Shown piece by piece: positions 1 to 6,060 of a stretch of 6,651 nt of DNA (within the stretch, counting starts at the first letter, position 1; every line of letters begins with the position of its first letter). Source of the DNA: an uncultured Clostridium sp. (GTDB lineage: Bacteria; Bacillota; Clostridia; TANB77; CAG-508); contig CANEMG010000053.1 of assembly GCA_947428535.1 (NCBI GenBank), positions 1 through 6,651 of the forward strand. The letters run 5' to 3'. Under the pieces are notes generated by a model. That model was given only the letters and a program-made list of their open reading frames with translations. It was not told where the DNA came from and made no database searches. The position numbers and the translations under genes are program-made.

Positions 1-728
1 AATATACACAAAGTACAGGAGAAGTATTTGAAGGAACAGTATCACATACAGATACCGATAGAGTAGGAAACACAGTAACGGGTGGAGAAGTAGAAAAACC
101 AATATATGAAACATTAACAAGTCAAATAACACCAGAAGATTATGGAAAGAGTATAAATTATGTAGCAACAGTAAAAAGTACAAAAGTAAGTAATTGGAAA
201 TTATTATATAAAGATGATAACAATATATATATAATACTAGATGATTTTTTACCAAACAATTTAGTACCAGCATCAACAGGACTAAGCACTGCAGGAACAT
301 ATATAGTAAATTCACAAACAAATAGAGAATCATTGCTAAATGGGTTAAGAACAGCAAGTTATTGGAATGAATTTGCGAATGGATATGAAGGAGCAACAGC
401 CCAAGGCACACCAGAGTTTGATATAGTGATGAAAAGTTATAATGAAAAGCATAAAGCAAATGTTAAAACAGATCCAACAACACAAGGAAACTTTACAATA
501 GACAACACAGACATATTATATGTGTCACATAATAGTGCATATAATGGAGCAAACTTTTATTGGTTGGCGGCAGAATATCCAGGTAACGCTAACTCTGTGT
601 GGGGGGTGACTTCTAGTGGTGGTGTGTACACCGGTAGCTATGGCAATTCGACTGCTGGCGTGCGTCCTGTAGTTTCTCTACCACCTAGCATCGAAGGAAC
701 AGTAGGAGAAACAATAGAAATAAAATAA
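1..728 (+). CDS. C-terminal part of a surface/secreted protein with a variable-looking terminal domain (5' end outside window)
   Basis: The reading frame is open from the left edge (first full codon at 3) to a TAA at 726-728, giving about 241 residues with no true start. A TTG at 333 lies inside the frame and has no ribosome binding site. The residues are rich in T, N, S, G and Y, with a YGKSINY stretch near residue 50, an IYIILDDFLP strand, then WLAAEYPG and a GVRPVVSLPPSIEGT ending. From memory, this layout (W-L-A-S/A, then a Gly/Ser/Tyr-rich variable run, then GVRPVVSL) recurs in many paralogous exported proteins of gut Clostridia, some with pilin-like N-termini. The function is unknown; a surface or adhesive role is inference. 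Codons change sharply near 561: upstream they are A-ending (ACA, GGA, AGA), while downstream GGT, GTG, TCT, GCT, CGT and GGC dominate. A hairpin terminator starts 30 bases after the stop. Confidence 0.8.
   Translation, partial: YTQSTGEVFEGTVSHTDTDRVGNTVTGGEVEKPIYETLTSQITPEDYGKSINYVATVKSTKVSNWKLLYKDDNNIYIILDDFLPNNLVPASTGLSTAGTYIVNSQTNRESLLNGLRTASYWNEFANGYEGATAQGTPEFDIVMKSYNEKHKANVKTDPTTQGNFTIDNTDILYVSHNSAYNGANFYWLAAEYPGNANSVWGVTSSGGVYTGSYGNSTAGVRPVVSLPPSIEGTVGETIEIK
561..700 (+). other. GC-rich, adenine-poor cassette-like segment at the 3' end of the surface-protein gene
   Basis: By hand count, 75 of these 140 bases are G or C (about 54%), against 39 of 140 (about 28%) in the preceding 421-560. 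Adenine is only about 15% in 591-690. The segment encodes the run from WLAAEYPG through the G/S/V/Y/T-rich stretch to GVRPVVSLPP, and the reading frame stays intact. Normal A-rich codon use resumes after about 700. This could be the variable region of a diversity-generating retroelement target, a cassette exchanged between paralogues, or a horizontally acquired end. No reverse transcriptase or template repeat is present in the window, so the mechanism is open. Confidence 0.6.
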
Positions 729-757
729 GAGTGTAATAAAAGAGTTTTGTAAAAGAA

Positions 758-797
758 AAATAGAGAAGGCGGAATCAGAGATTTGCCTTCTCTATTT
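758..797 (+). terminator. Hairpin terminator after the surface-protein gene
   Basis: A perfect 13-bp inverted repeat (758-770, AAATAGAGAAGGC, pairing with 785-797) encloses a 14-base loop. It starts 30 bases after the stop codon. The 3' arm ends in TATTT followed by AAAATTTC, so the U tract is short and partly inside the stem. Its position and stem strength support an intrinsic terminator. Confidence 0.7.
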
Positions 798-828
798 AAA
801 ATTTCTTAATAAAGAGATAAAGAATGAA

Positions 829-896
829 ATGATAAAAACTATAAAAACGCACATATAAAATCTGTATGTGCGTTTAAAATAGGCACATTTTATCAT
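829..896. repeat. Nested inverted repeat, possible bidirectional terminator
   Basis: The inner stem is a perfect 11-bp inverted repeat (845-855, AAACGCACATA, with 865-875) around a 9-base loop. An outer 9-bp pair, ATGATAAAA at 829-837 with TTTTATCAT at 888-896, encloses it. Read on the minus strand, the inner stem is followed by TTTTTATAG, a fair U tract. It lies in non-coding DNA between convergent genes, so a terminator or structured RNA is plausible. No known RNA family is recognised. Confidence 0.5.
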
Positions 897-919
897 ATTT
901 ACAATAGAGACTAATATAA

Positions 920-968
920 AGCCCACTTAAGTTAGAACCAAGTTTTGGTATCTGACTTTAAGTGGGCT
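920..968 (-). terminator. Long imperfect hairpin, probable terminator of the minus-strand gene
   Basis: The arms at 920-940 and 946-968 pair almost throughout: 11 bp at the base (AGCCCACTTAA with its complement), then GT-AGA and ACCA/TGGT segments interrupted by small bulges. The loop is about 5 bases. It sits about 30 bases beyond the stop of the 1000-1323 gene. On the minus strand it is followed by TTTATATTAG, a weak U-rich tail. Confidence 0.6.
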
Positions 969-999
969 AATGATTTAAGCAGATGTCTGCTCAGGATAT

Positions 1000-1323
1000 T
1001 TAGTCAGTTTCGCCAGGAAAGTACCCATAGAGATACATTTTCTGCTTACGAATCTGAAAAGCAACGAAATACTCATCATCTCCGCCGATGTAATCAGATG
1101 GAATTATCTTACCATTACGAAGATAGACAAATTTTGTGCGATTATTGATAAAAAAGTGTTTGGGTTTTGAGAAATCTGATGGACCAGCAGGAATTTCAAC
1201 CGATAACACCTTTTTCAATTCAGTTTCCCGAATTAAAAAATCCAAATCGCATTCTGGAATCCGCTTCATATTTAAGCTTTCTATTGTAGCTATAGAATCC
1301 ACGTTTCTTGCTGAGACTAACAT
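1000..1323 (-). CDS. Small orphan protein of unknown function (107 aa)
   Basis: The protein is not recognised. It starts at an ATG (1323-1321) preceded, 9 bases upstream, by AGGAGG on the minus strand (1338-1333), and a consensus promoter lies further upstream. Together these make the gene credible despite its size. The product is mixed and charged, with no signal peptide, membrane segment or cysteine cluster. The N-terminal half has D/E-rich helical-looking stretches (IPECDLDFLIRETELKKV). The C-terminal half looks strand-rich (KFVYLRNGKIIPS, then DDEYFVAFQIRKQKMYLYG). GC is about 36%, higher than its neighbours. Five of its six arginines use CGG, CGC or CGT, whereas flanking genes use almost only AGA, which suggests recent acquisition. 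It is transcribed away from glmU and convergent with the surface-protein gene, as a single-gene unit with its own promoter and terminator. The ORF is well supported; its role is unknown. Confidence 0.75.
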   Translation of the reverse strand: MLVSARNVDSIATIESLNMKRIPECDLDFLIRETELKKVLSVEIPAGPSDFSKPKHFFINNRTKFVYLRNGKIIPSDYIGGDDEYFVAFQIRKQKMYLYGYFPGETD

Positions 1324-1332
1324 AATAAATAT

Positions 1333-1387
1333 CCTCCTATGATTTTTATAATATAATAATTATACCATAATAAGTTATTAAGGTCAA
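1333..1387 (-). promoter_or_regulatory. Consensus sigma-A promoter and Shine-Dalgarno of the minus-strand gene
   Basis: On the minus strand, TTGACC (1387-1382) is followed after exactly 17 bases by TATAAT (1364-1359). The start of transcription is expected near 1352. AGGAGG at 1338-1333 lies 9 bases before the ATG. It is one of the strongest promoter matches in the window, notable for a gene of unknown role. Confidence 0.8.
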
Positions 1388-1410
1388 TTCATAGTAAGTA
1401 TTGAGAATAA

Positions 1411-1417
1411 TGTCGAA
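1411..1417 (+). promoter_or_regulatory. Possible Spo0A box
   Basis: TGTCGAA followed by an A-run matches the Spo0A recognition heptamer known from Bacillus and Clostridium. It lies between the two divergent promoters, 23 bases upstream of the minus-strand -35 and about 50 bases upstream of the glmU -35. A single heptamer can occur by chance. Confidence 0.25.
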
Positions 1418-1467
1418 AAAAGTAAAAACATAATAAAAGTATACATAAACATTAAAAAATCTTATGA

Positions 1468-1496
1468 TTGACTATTGTAATATAATGTAATAAAAT
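1468..1496 (+). promoter_or_regulatory. Sigma-A type promoter of glmU
   Basis: TTGACT (1468-1473) is separated by 17 bases from TAAAAT (1491-1496). This predicts a start near 1503 and a leader of about 77 bases, which is AT-rich and shows no recognisable riboswitch. The -35 is good and the -10 deviates at one position. Confidence 0.65.
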
Positions 1497-1579
1497 AATT
1501 TAAACATTTTAATAAGTTTTAGTAATATAAATTATAGTATAAAGTTTTATTGTATTTTATGTAAGAAAGGTGTTTTTTT

Positions 1580-2857
1580 ATGATTATTGATGGTGAAGAT
1601 AAGTTAGTAATAACTGTTATTATGGCTGCTGGAAAAGGAACAAGAATGAAATCACATAAGTCTAAATTAGTTCATAAGATTTATGATAAAGAACTTGTAA
1701 AAAGAGTAGCAGATGTAGCAAAAGAAATTGGCTCAGATGAAATTATAGCAGTTGTAGGGCATATGAGAGAACAGATTGAAGATGTTCTTGGAGATTCTGT
1801 AAAGTATGCATACCAAGAAGAACTTTTAGGTACAGGTCATGCTGTAATGCAGGCAAGCAAATATTTAGAAGGAAAAAAAGGAAAAGTAGTTATATTATAT
1901 GGAGATGTTCCAATATTAAGAAAAAACACACTTGAGAATTTAGTTATAAAAAGTTTTAAAAATAAGGAATATGCTACACTTTTGACAGCGATGTATGATA
2001 ATCCTACTGGTTATGGAAGAATTATACGTGATGAAGGTGGAAATATAAAAGCCATAGTCGAAGAAAAAGATGCCGATATGTTTGAAAAAGATATAAAAGA
2101 AATAAATTCAGGTATATATTGTTTTGATATAGAAGAATTATTATCAGCATTAAAGCTTATAAAACCAAATAATGTTCAAGGAGAATATTATTTAACAGAT
2201 GTTATTAAAATAATGAATGATAAAGGATTAAAAACAGGAGCTGTTATAGTAGAAGATAACACAGAAATTCTTGGGGTAAATGACAGAGCACAATTAGAGC
2301 TTTTGACCAGAGTTTTAAGAATGAGAATAAATGCATATCATATGAGAAATGGTGTAACTATTGAAGATGCAAGTTCTACATACATTCACGATAATGTAAA
2401 AATAGGAATAGATACAGTAATTCATCCAAATACAACAATAAAAGATGGAGTTGTTATAGGAGATAATTGTGAAATTGGTCCAAATGCATATATAAGAGAA
2501 AATTGCATTATAGGAAACAATGCAAAAATAGGAAATTTTGTTGAATTAAAAAATACAAAAGTTGGAGATAGAACTAAAGTACCACATTTCATATATTTAG
2601 GAGATACAGAAATAGGAACTGACAGTAATGTAGGATGTGGAACAATTACTTGTAATTATGATGGTAAAAATAAAAATCATACTAAAATAGGTGATAGAGC
2701 TTTTATTGGTTCAAATGTAAATTTAGTAGCACCAGTAACTTTAGGAGATGATGTTTTAATTGCAGCTGGATCAACAATAACAGAAGATGTTCCATCAGGA
2801 AAAATGGGAATAGCAAGACAAAGACAAATAAATAAAGATAGAAAGACAAAAAAATAG
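1580..2857 (+). CDS. glmU: Bifunctional UDP-N-acetylglucosamine pyrophosphorylase / glucosamine-1-phosphate N-acetyltransferase
   Basis: GlmU acetylates glucosamine-1-phosphate with acetyl-CoA and then couples the product to UTP, giving cytoplasmic UDP-GlcNAc for peptidoglycan and teichoic acids. The N-terminal uridylyltransferase domain (about 10-240) has AAGKGTRMKS (16-25), Lys29, LLGTGHAV (82-89), metal-binding Asp109 in GDVP, NPTGYGRI, VEEKDA, Asn176 in EINSG and Asn234 in GVND. The C-terminal left-handed beta-helix (about 262-410) keeps acetyltransferase residues equivalent to E. coli Arg333, Lys351, His363, Tyr366, Asn386 and Lys392, here Arg306, Lys324, His336, Tyr339, Asn359 and Lys365. 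At 425 aa it is about 30 residues shorter than the usual ~456. The gap lies around residues 300-302, where roughly one and a half helix coils are missing. The start is ATG 1580 with AAAGGTG 7 bases upstream; about 8 extra residues precede the usual N-terminus. The next gene begins 14 bases after the stop. Confidence 0.96.
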   Translation: MIIDGEDKLVITVIMAAGKGTRMKSHKSKLVHKIYDKELVKRVADVAKEIGSDEIIAVVGHMREQIEDVLGDSVKYAYQEELLGTGHAVMQASKYLEGKKGKVVILYGDVPILRKNTLENLVIKSFKNKEYATLLTAMYDNPTGYGRIIRDEGGNIKAIVEEKDADMFEKDIKEINSGIYCFDIEELLSALKLIKPNNVQGEYYLTDVIKIMNDKGLKTGAVIVEDNTEILGVNDRAQLELLTRVLRMRINAYHMRNGVTIEDASSTYIHDNVKIGIDTVIHPNTTIKDGVVIGDNCEIGPNAYIRENCIIGNNAKIGNFVELKNTKVGDRTKVPHFIYLGDTEIGTDSNVGCGTITCNYDGKNKNHTKIGDRAFIGSNVNLVAPVTLGDDVLIAAGSTITEDVPSGKMGIARQRQINKDRKTKK

Positions 2858-2871
2858 AAGGAGAAATTAAA

Positions 2872-3927
2872 ATGCCATTATACTTATGGTGGGGAATAAA
2901 GTTTTTAGGTTTAGTATTAGTAAGTTATGAATTATTTTTAATAATTACTAATGAAAATAAAAAATTATCTATAATAGGTACTATTGTATTGACATTTTCT
3001 GGTACAGTACAATGGAACATAAATAGTATAGATGCACTTATAATAGGAGAATTAATAACAGTACTGGTTCATAAATTTTTAAATAAAGATAGAATTAGTG
3101 AGAAAATTATAATTTCCATATGTATAATTTTAGGATCTGTAATATATATGTTTACATTTAGGCCATATGCAGTATCATTTGGATATTTATTCTTGGCTTT
3201 AATTTTATGGATTGCATTAAAAAATAAAGAGAAATTAAAAGATAAGAAAATATATATTTTAGGTAGTTTAACAGGAATACTTAGCATAATAGGAATGGTT
3301 GTTGCAGGAGTATACTTTAATAATAACAATGTAGAATATTCTGATATAAATATGAAAGGAATTTCAATATTCTTTTCATATTTATATAATTTTCTATTAC
3401 CATTTAATAGGTTTGATGGACAAGAATTATTTGCAAGTGTAGTTTCTGTTTTTCCGCTTCCTATGTTTATTGCATTATATTACTTATATAAAAAAGAAAA
3501 ACATATGGAGTTTTTATTACCAATAACAACAGTAACAGTTTTGGAAACAGTATTTTGTATATCTGGATTCCCAGAAATTGTAAGCAAGATTACTTTTTTT
3601 TCAGAAGTAATCTCATTAAGAGCAATTGCCTCTGTTCAAATATCAAATTTATTTATTATGTTTTACTTTTTAGCTAATGTAGATGAAGAATTATTTAAAA
3701 TGAAAAGTGCTATGAGAATAACTATAGTATGTGCTTGTATTTTAGTATTTATAAAATTACCAGTTATTTATTCAGCTAAAATATTTATCTACTTATTTGC
3801 CGCTGAAATAAGTTTATTATCATTTTTATTTTTAAATTTTAATGAAAAAAAATATCAAAAAGTACTTTTGTTTTTTTTAGTGTTAATTACACTTATTGGA
3901 GGAGTGCCAGTAAACTTTTTAAGTTAA
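2872..3927 (+). CDS. Polytopic membrane protein, resembles the middle part of a longer clostridial envelope-polysaccharide protein family
   Basis: This 351-residue protein has about 12 hydrophobic segments, for example near 5-25, 33-48, 78-95, 101-116, 129-148, 186-206, 213-232, 254-270, 282-300, 303-321 and 329-348, with short Lys-rich loops. ATG 2872 follows AAGGAG (2858-2863) by 8 bases and the gap to glmU is 14 bases, so it is probably cotranscribed with glmU. From memory, segments such as WWGIKFLGLVLVSYELF, LTFSGTVQW, FTFRPYAVSFGY and GQELFASVVSVFPLP resemble large (roughly 700-900 aa) membrane proteins with GT-C or YfhO-like architecture found in cell-wall polysaccharide clusters. If so, the first ~200 residues and a C-terminal extracytoplasmic part are missing, and this may be a decayed remnant or a short derivative. 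The context points to envelope glycan assembly or transport. The ORF is well supported; the family link is moderate and the activity unknown. Confidence 0.75.
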   Translation: MPLYLWWGIKFLGLVLVSYELFLIITNENKKLSIIGTIVLTFSGTVQWNINSIDALIIGELITVLVHKFLNKDRISEKIIISICIILGSVIYMFTFRPYAVSFGYLFLALILWIALKNKEKLKDKKIYILGSLTGILSIIGMVVAGVYFNNNNVEYSDINMKGISIFFSYLYNFLLPFNRFDGQELFASVVSVFPLPMFIALYYLYKKEKHMEFLLPITTVTVLETVFCISGFPEIVSKITFFSEVISLRAIASVQISNLFIMFYFLANVDEELFKMKSAMRITIVCACILVFIKLPVIYSAKIFIYLFAAEISLLSFLFLNFNEKKYQKVLLFFLVLITLIGGVPVNFLS

Positions 3928-3967
3928 AATTTGAATAGTAAAATATAGGAATACAATTAAAAATTGA

Positions 3968-3985
3968 ACAAACTCAGGAGTTTGT
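3968..3985. repeat. 18-bp palindrome downstream of the membrane-protein gene
   Basis: ACAAACTCAGGAGTTTGT consists of 8-bp arms that are perfect inverted complements around a central AG. It begins 41 bases after the stop at 3927 and ends 40 bases before the -35 of the rfb promoter. GAAAATTTTG follows it. It could be a weak terminator for the glmU unit or an operator for the rfb promoter; the sequence alone does not decide. Confidence 0.45.
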
Positions 3986-4024
3986 GAAAATTTTGTGTAA
4001 AATGTGGAAAGTGTGTAAAAAGCT

Positions 4025-4052
4025 TTGACAATAAAAAGTGCTGTGATATAAT
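4025..4052 (+). promoter_or_regulatory. Strong sigma-A promoter of the rfb (dTDP-rhamnose) operon
   Basis: TTGACA (4025-4030) and TATAAT (4047-4052) are both perfect consensus, with a 16-base spacer ending in TGTGA. Transcription should start near 4059, leaving a leader of about 70 bases. The leader carries a small hairpin: GTTAGA at 4097-4102 pairs with TCTAAC at 4107-4112. This start site rules out translation from the GTG at 4053. Confidence 0.85.
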
Positions 4053-4127
4053 GTGAACATCATAATTAGAAAAATATATAAAATAAAAGAAAGGGTGTTA
4101 GATAACTCTAACATAAAGAGTAAGAAA

Positions 4128-4988
4128 ATGAAAAAAGTTTTTTTAATTGGAGCAGATGGAATGCTTGGTGGAGAACTAAGAGAAAGATTAGAAAAAAAAT
4201 ATGAAGTTGTAGGAACAACAATAGAAACTTTAGATATATGTGATAGAGAAGCAGTTTTAAATAAAGCCAAAGAAGTAAAACCATATTTTATTATAAATTG
4301 TGCAGCTTTTACAAATGTAGATGCTTGTGAAGTAAAGGAAGAATTAGCAATGGCTGTTAATGGAACTGCTTTAGAGAACATAGCAGAAGCAGCTAAACAA
4401 GAAAATGCAACACTTATACATATAAGTACAGACTATGTATTTGCAGGAAATAAGCCAGTTGAAGAAATTTATACAGAAGATATGCAGACAAATCCAGTAA
4501 GTGCATATGGAAGAACAAAATTAGTTGGAGAAGAAAATGCTAAAAAAGCAGAAAAATATTATATTTTAAGAACAGCATGGCTTTATGGATTAGGAGGAAA
4601 GAACTTTGTAAAAACAATGTTAAAGTTATCAGAAGGTAGAGATGAAATTTCAGTTGTAGATGATCAACATGGAAGTCCTACATCAACAACAACACTTTGC
4701 GGAATAATAGAGCAAATAATGGAAAAAGAACCAGAATATGGTATATATCATTCAACAAATGAAGGATTTACAACTTGGTGTAAATTTACAAGAAAAATAT
4801 TTGAACTAGCAAATATAAAAACAAATGTAAAAGCAATTACTTCAAAAGAATATAAAGAAATGTATCCACAATCTAGTGATAGACCAACAAATAGTCAATT
4901 ATCAAAAGAAAAATTAAAAAATGTTGGCATTGTACCAAGTAAATGGGAAGATGCATTAGCAGAGTATTTAAAAGAAGAATTAAAATAA
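4128..4988 (+). CDS. rfbD: dTDP-4-dehydrorhamnose reductase
   Basis: The enzyme reduces dTDP-4-keto-L-rhamnose to dTDP-L-rhamnose with NAD(P)H, the last step of the cytoplasmic pathway that supplies rhamnose to wall polysaccharide. It is an extended short-chain dehydrogenase: the Rossmann GxxGxxG is GADGMLG (8-14), followed by [12 protein letters not shown] (57-68), STDYVF (100-105), the catalytic Tyr127-x3-Lys131 in AYGRTK, RTAWLYG (148-154), DQHGSPT (179-185) and RPTNSQLS (252-259). The length of 286 residues is normal. ATG 4128 is chosen because [11 protein letters not shown] is the typical N-terminus, with a weak AAAGAG 7 bases upstream. The frame stays open upstream to a GTG at 4053, but that abuts the -10 box and precedes the expected transcription start. 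rfbA follows after 14 bases. The family is also called RmlD. Confidence 0.95.
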   Translation: MKKVFLIGADGMLGGELRERLEKKYEVVGTTIETLDICDREAVLNKAKEVKPYFIINCAAFTNVDACEVKEELAMAVNGTALENIAEAAKQENATLIHISTDYVFAGNKPVEEIYTEDMQTNPVSAYGRTKLVGEENAKKAEKYYILRTAWLYGLGGKNFVKTMLKLSEGRDEISVVDDQHGSPTSTTTLCGIIEQIMEKEPEYGIYHSTNEGFTTWCKFTRKIFELANIKTNVKAITSKEYKEMYPQSSDRPTNSQLSKEKLKNVGIVPSKWEDALAEYLKEELK

Positions 4989-4995
4989 AGGGGAG
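4988..4995 (+). promoter_or_regulatory. Ribosome binding site that fixes the rfbA start
   Basis: AAGGGGAG lies 7 bases before the ATG at 5003 and begins at the last base of the rfbD stop codon. It supports 5003 over the upstream in-frame start at 4943, which would overlap rfbD and add 20 non-homologous residues. Confidence 0.8.
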
Positions 4996-5002
4996 AAAAG
5001 TA

Positions 5003-5920
5003 ATGAAAGGAATTATTTTAGCAGGTGGTAGTGCCACCAGATTATATCCTATAACTATTGCAGTATCAAAACAAATGTTACCAGTATATGATAAACCAAT
5101 GATTTATTATCCACTATCAACATTAATGATGGCAGGAATTAGAGAAGTACTTATAATATCTACACCAGTACATTTACCAGCATTTAAAAGTTTGTTAGGT
5201 GATGGATCTAGATTTGGAATGAAATTAGAATATAAAATCCAAGAAAAACCAGTTGGACTAGCAGATGCTTTTATACTTGGAGAAGAATTTATAGGAGATG
5301 ATAATGTTGCATTAATATTAGGAGACAATATGATTTATGGTTCAAGAGTTGAAAGAGTATTAAAAGCAGCAAGTAATTTAAAAGAAGGTGGAATTATATT
5401 TGGTTATCAAGTTGCAGATCCAACATCTTATGGAGTAGTTGAAATTGATAGAACAGGAAAAGCTTTATCAATAGAAGAAAAACCAGAAAAACCAAAATCA
5501 CATTTAGCAGTTCCAGGAATTTATTTTTATGATAATAATGTTGTAAAAATTGCAAAATCAATAAAACCATCTGAAAGAGGAGAATTAGAAATAACAGGTG
5601 TAAATAAAGTATATATGGAGCAAGGAAAATTACAAGTTATACCATTAGGAAATGGATATGCTTGGTTTGATACAGGATCAGCAGACAGATTATCAGATGC
5701 ATCAGACTATGTAAAAGCAATAGAATTAAGACAAGGAACACAAATAGCTTGTTTAGAAGAAATTGCATATAGAAATGAATGGATAAATAAAGAAGCACTT
5801 TTATTAGAAGCAGAAAAATATAAGAAAACAGAGTATGGAAAATATCTAAAACGTATAGCAGATCAAGATTATCAAGAATTTAAAGATATTTATGAAAGTA
5901 ATTTATTTGGTGCAAACTAA
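5003..5920 (+). CDS. rfbA: Glucose-1-phosphate thymidylyltransferase
   Basis: RfbA (RmlA) condenses dTTP and glucose-1-phosphate to dTDP-glucose, the committed step toward dTDP-L-rhamnose; in studied homologues the end product inhibits it. The 305 residues carry the nucleotidyltransferase signature GGSATRL (8-14), [17 protein letters not shown] (22-38), GDGS (66-69), GLADAF (85-90), metal-binding Asp108 in LGDN (106-109), YGVVE (143-147), EEKP (158-161), [10 protein letters not shown] (192-201) and Asp223 in WFDTG (221-225). The helical C-terminal tail is also present. Position 11 is Ala where the usual motif is GGxGTR; Ala is tolerated in some homologues, so activity is likely. Length is normal. 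The gene is 14 bases behind rfbD and probably cotranscribed from the promoter at 4025-4052. A 140-base spacer separates it from rfbC. Confidence 0.96.
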   Translation: MKGIILAGGSATRLYPITIAVSKQMLPVYDKPMIYYPLSTLMMAGIREVLIISTPVHLPAFKSLLGDGSRFGMKLEYKIQEKPVGLADAFILGEEFIGDDNVALILGDNMIYGSRVERVLKAASNLKEGGIIFGYQVADPTSYGVVEIDRTGKALSIEEKPEKPKSHLAVPGIYFYDNNVVKIAKSIKPSERGELEITGVNKVYMEQGKLQVIPLGNGYAWFDTGSADRLSDASDYVKAIELRQGTQIACLEEIAYRNEWINKEALLLEAEKYKKTEYGKYLKRIADQDYQEFKDIYESNLFGAN

Positions 5921-5990
5921 ATGACCAATGACCAATTGGGGACGCATGTTTTTGGACATTTTTGTCCAATTAGGGACACATGTTGATAGG
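5921..5990. repeat. Structured repeat element between rfbA and rfbC
   Basis: Starting directly after the rfbA stop, the spacer holds a tandem ATGACCA pair (5921-5934) and two 19-base direct repeats. CCAATTGGGGACGCATGTT is at 5932-5950, and the copy at 5966-5984 differs at two positions. Between them, TTGGACA (5952-5958) pairs with TGTCCAA (5963-5969) around a TTTT loop. G and C are concentrated here relative to the flanks. The arrangement resembles REP/MITE-type elements that accompany Y1 (RAYT-like) transposases in Clostridia. That link is from memory, and no transposase is in the window. Confidence 0.55.
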
Positions 5991-6012
5991 GAATTTAAAT
6001 TTTAACTATTAT
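5983..6012 (+). promoter_or_regulatory. Weak possible internal promoter before rfbC
   Basis: TTGATA (5983-5988) and TATTAT (6007-6012) are spaced by 18 bases. The -10 overlaps a small palindrome, AACTATTATAGTT (6004-6016). The match is moderate in very AT-rich DNA. It could let rfbC and downstream genes be transcribed separately from rfbDA. Confidence 0.3.
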
Positions 6013-6060
6013 AGTTATTTACGAAAATATAATAAATAGAGTAACGAAAGGAAGAGAAAA

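Noticed and set aside
333..728. Separate small gene starting at TTG 333
   Set aside because: The same frame is open to the left edge of the window and continues the same low-complexity surface protein; there is no ribosome binding site before 333.
945..1342. Plus-strand ORFs opposite the orphan gene (945-1148 and 1136-1342)
   Set aside because: They are antisense shadows of 1000-1323, which has the promoter, ribosome binding site and terminator; the plus-strand frames have none.
1503..1579. Riboswitch or glmS-like ribozyme in the glmU leader
   Set aside because: The leader is nearly all A and T, about 77 bases long, and shows no stable stems or conserved core.
3069..3329. Minus-strand ORF inside the membrane-protein gene
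   Set aside because: It is a shadow ORF in AT-rich DNA with no start signals, and its hydrophobicity mirrors the coding strand.
4053..4127. N-terminal extension of RfbD from GTG 4053
   Set aside because: The GTG directly follows the -10 box and would precede the transcription start; the extra 25 residues are not part of the reductase fold.
3974..4381. Minus-strand ORF across the rfb promoter and rfbD start
   Set aside because: It covers a consensus promoter and a conserved enzyme on the other strand; no ribosome binding site was seen.
4943..5002. N-terminal extension of RfbA from 4943
   Set aside because: It would overlap rfbD, lacks a ribosome binding site, and [10 protein letters not shown] from ATG 5003 is the standard RfbA start.
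5107..5328. Minus-strand ORF inside rfbA
   Set aside because: It is a shadow of a strongly conserved enzyme gene.
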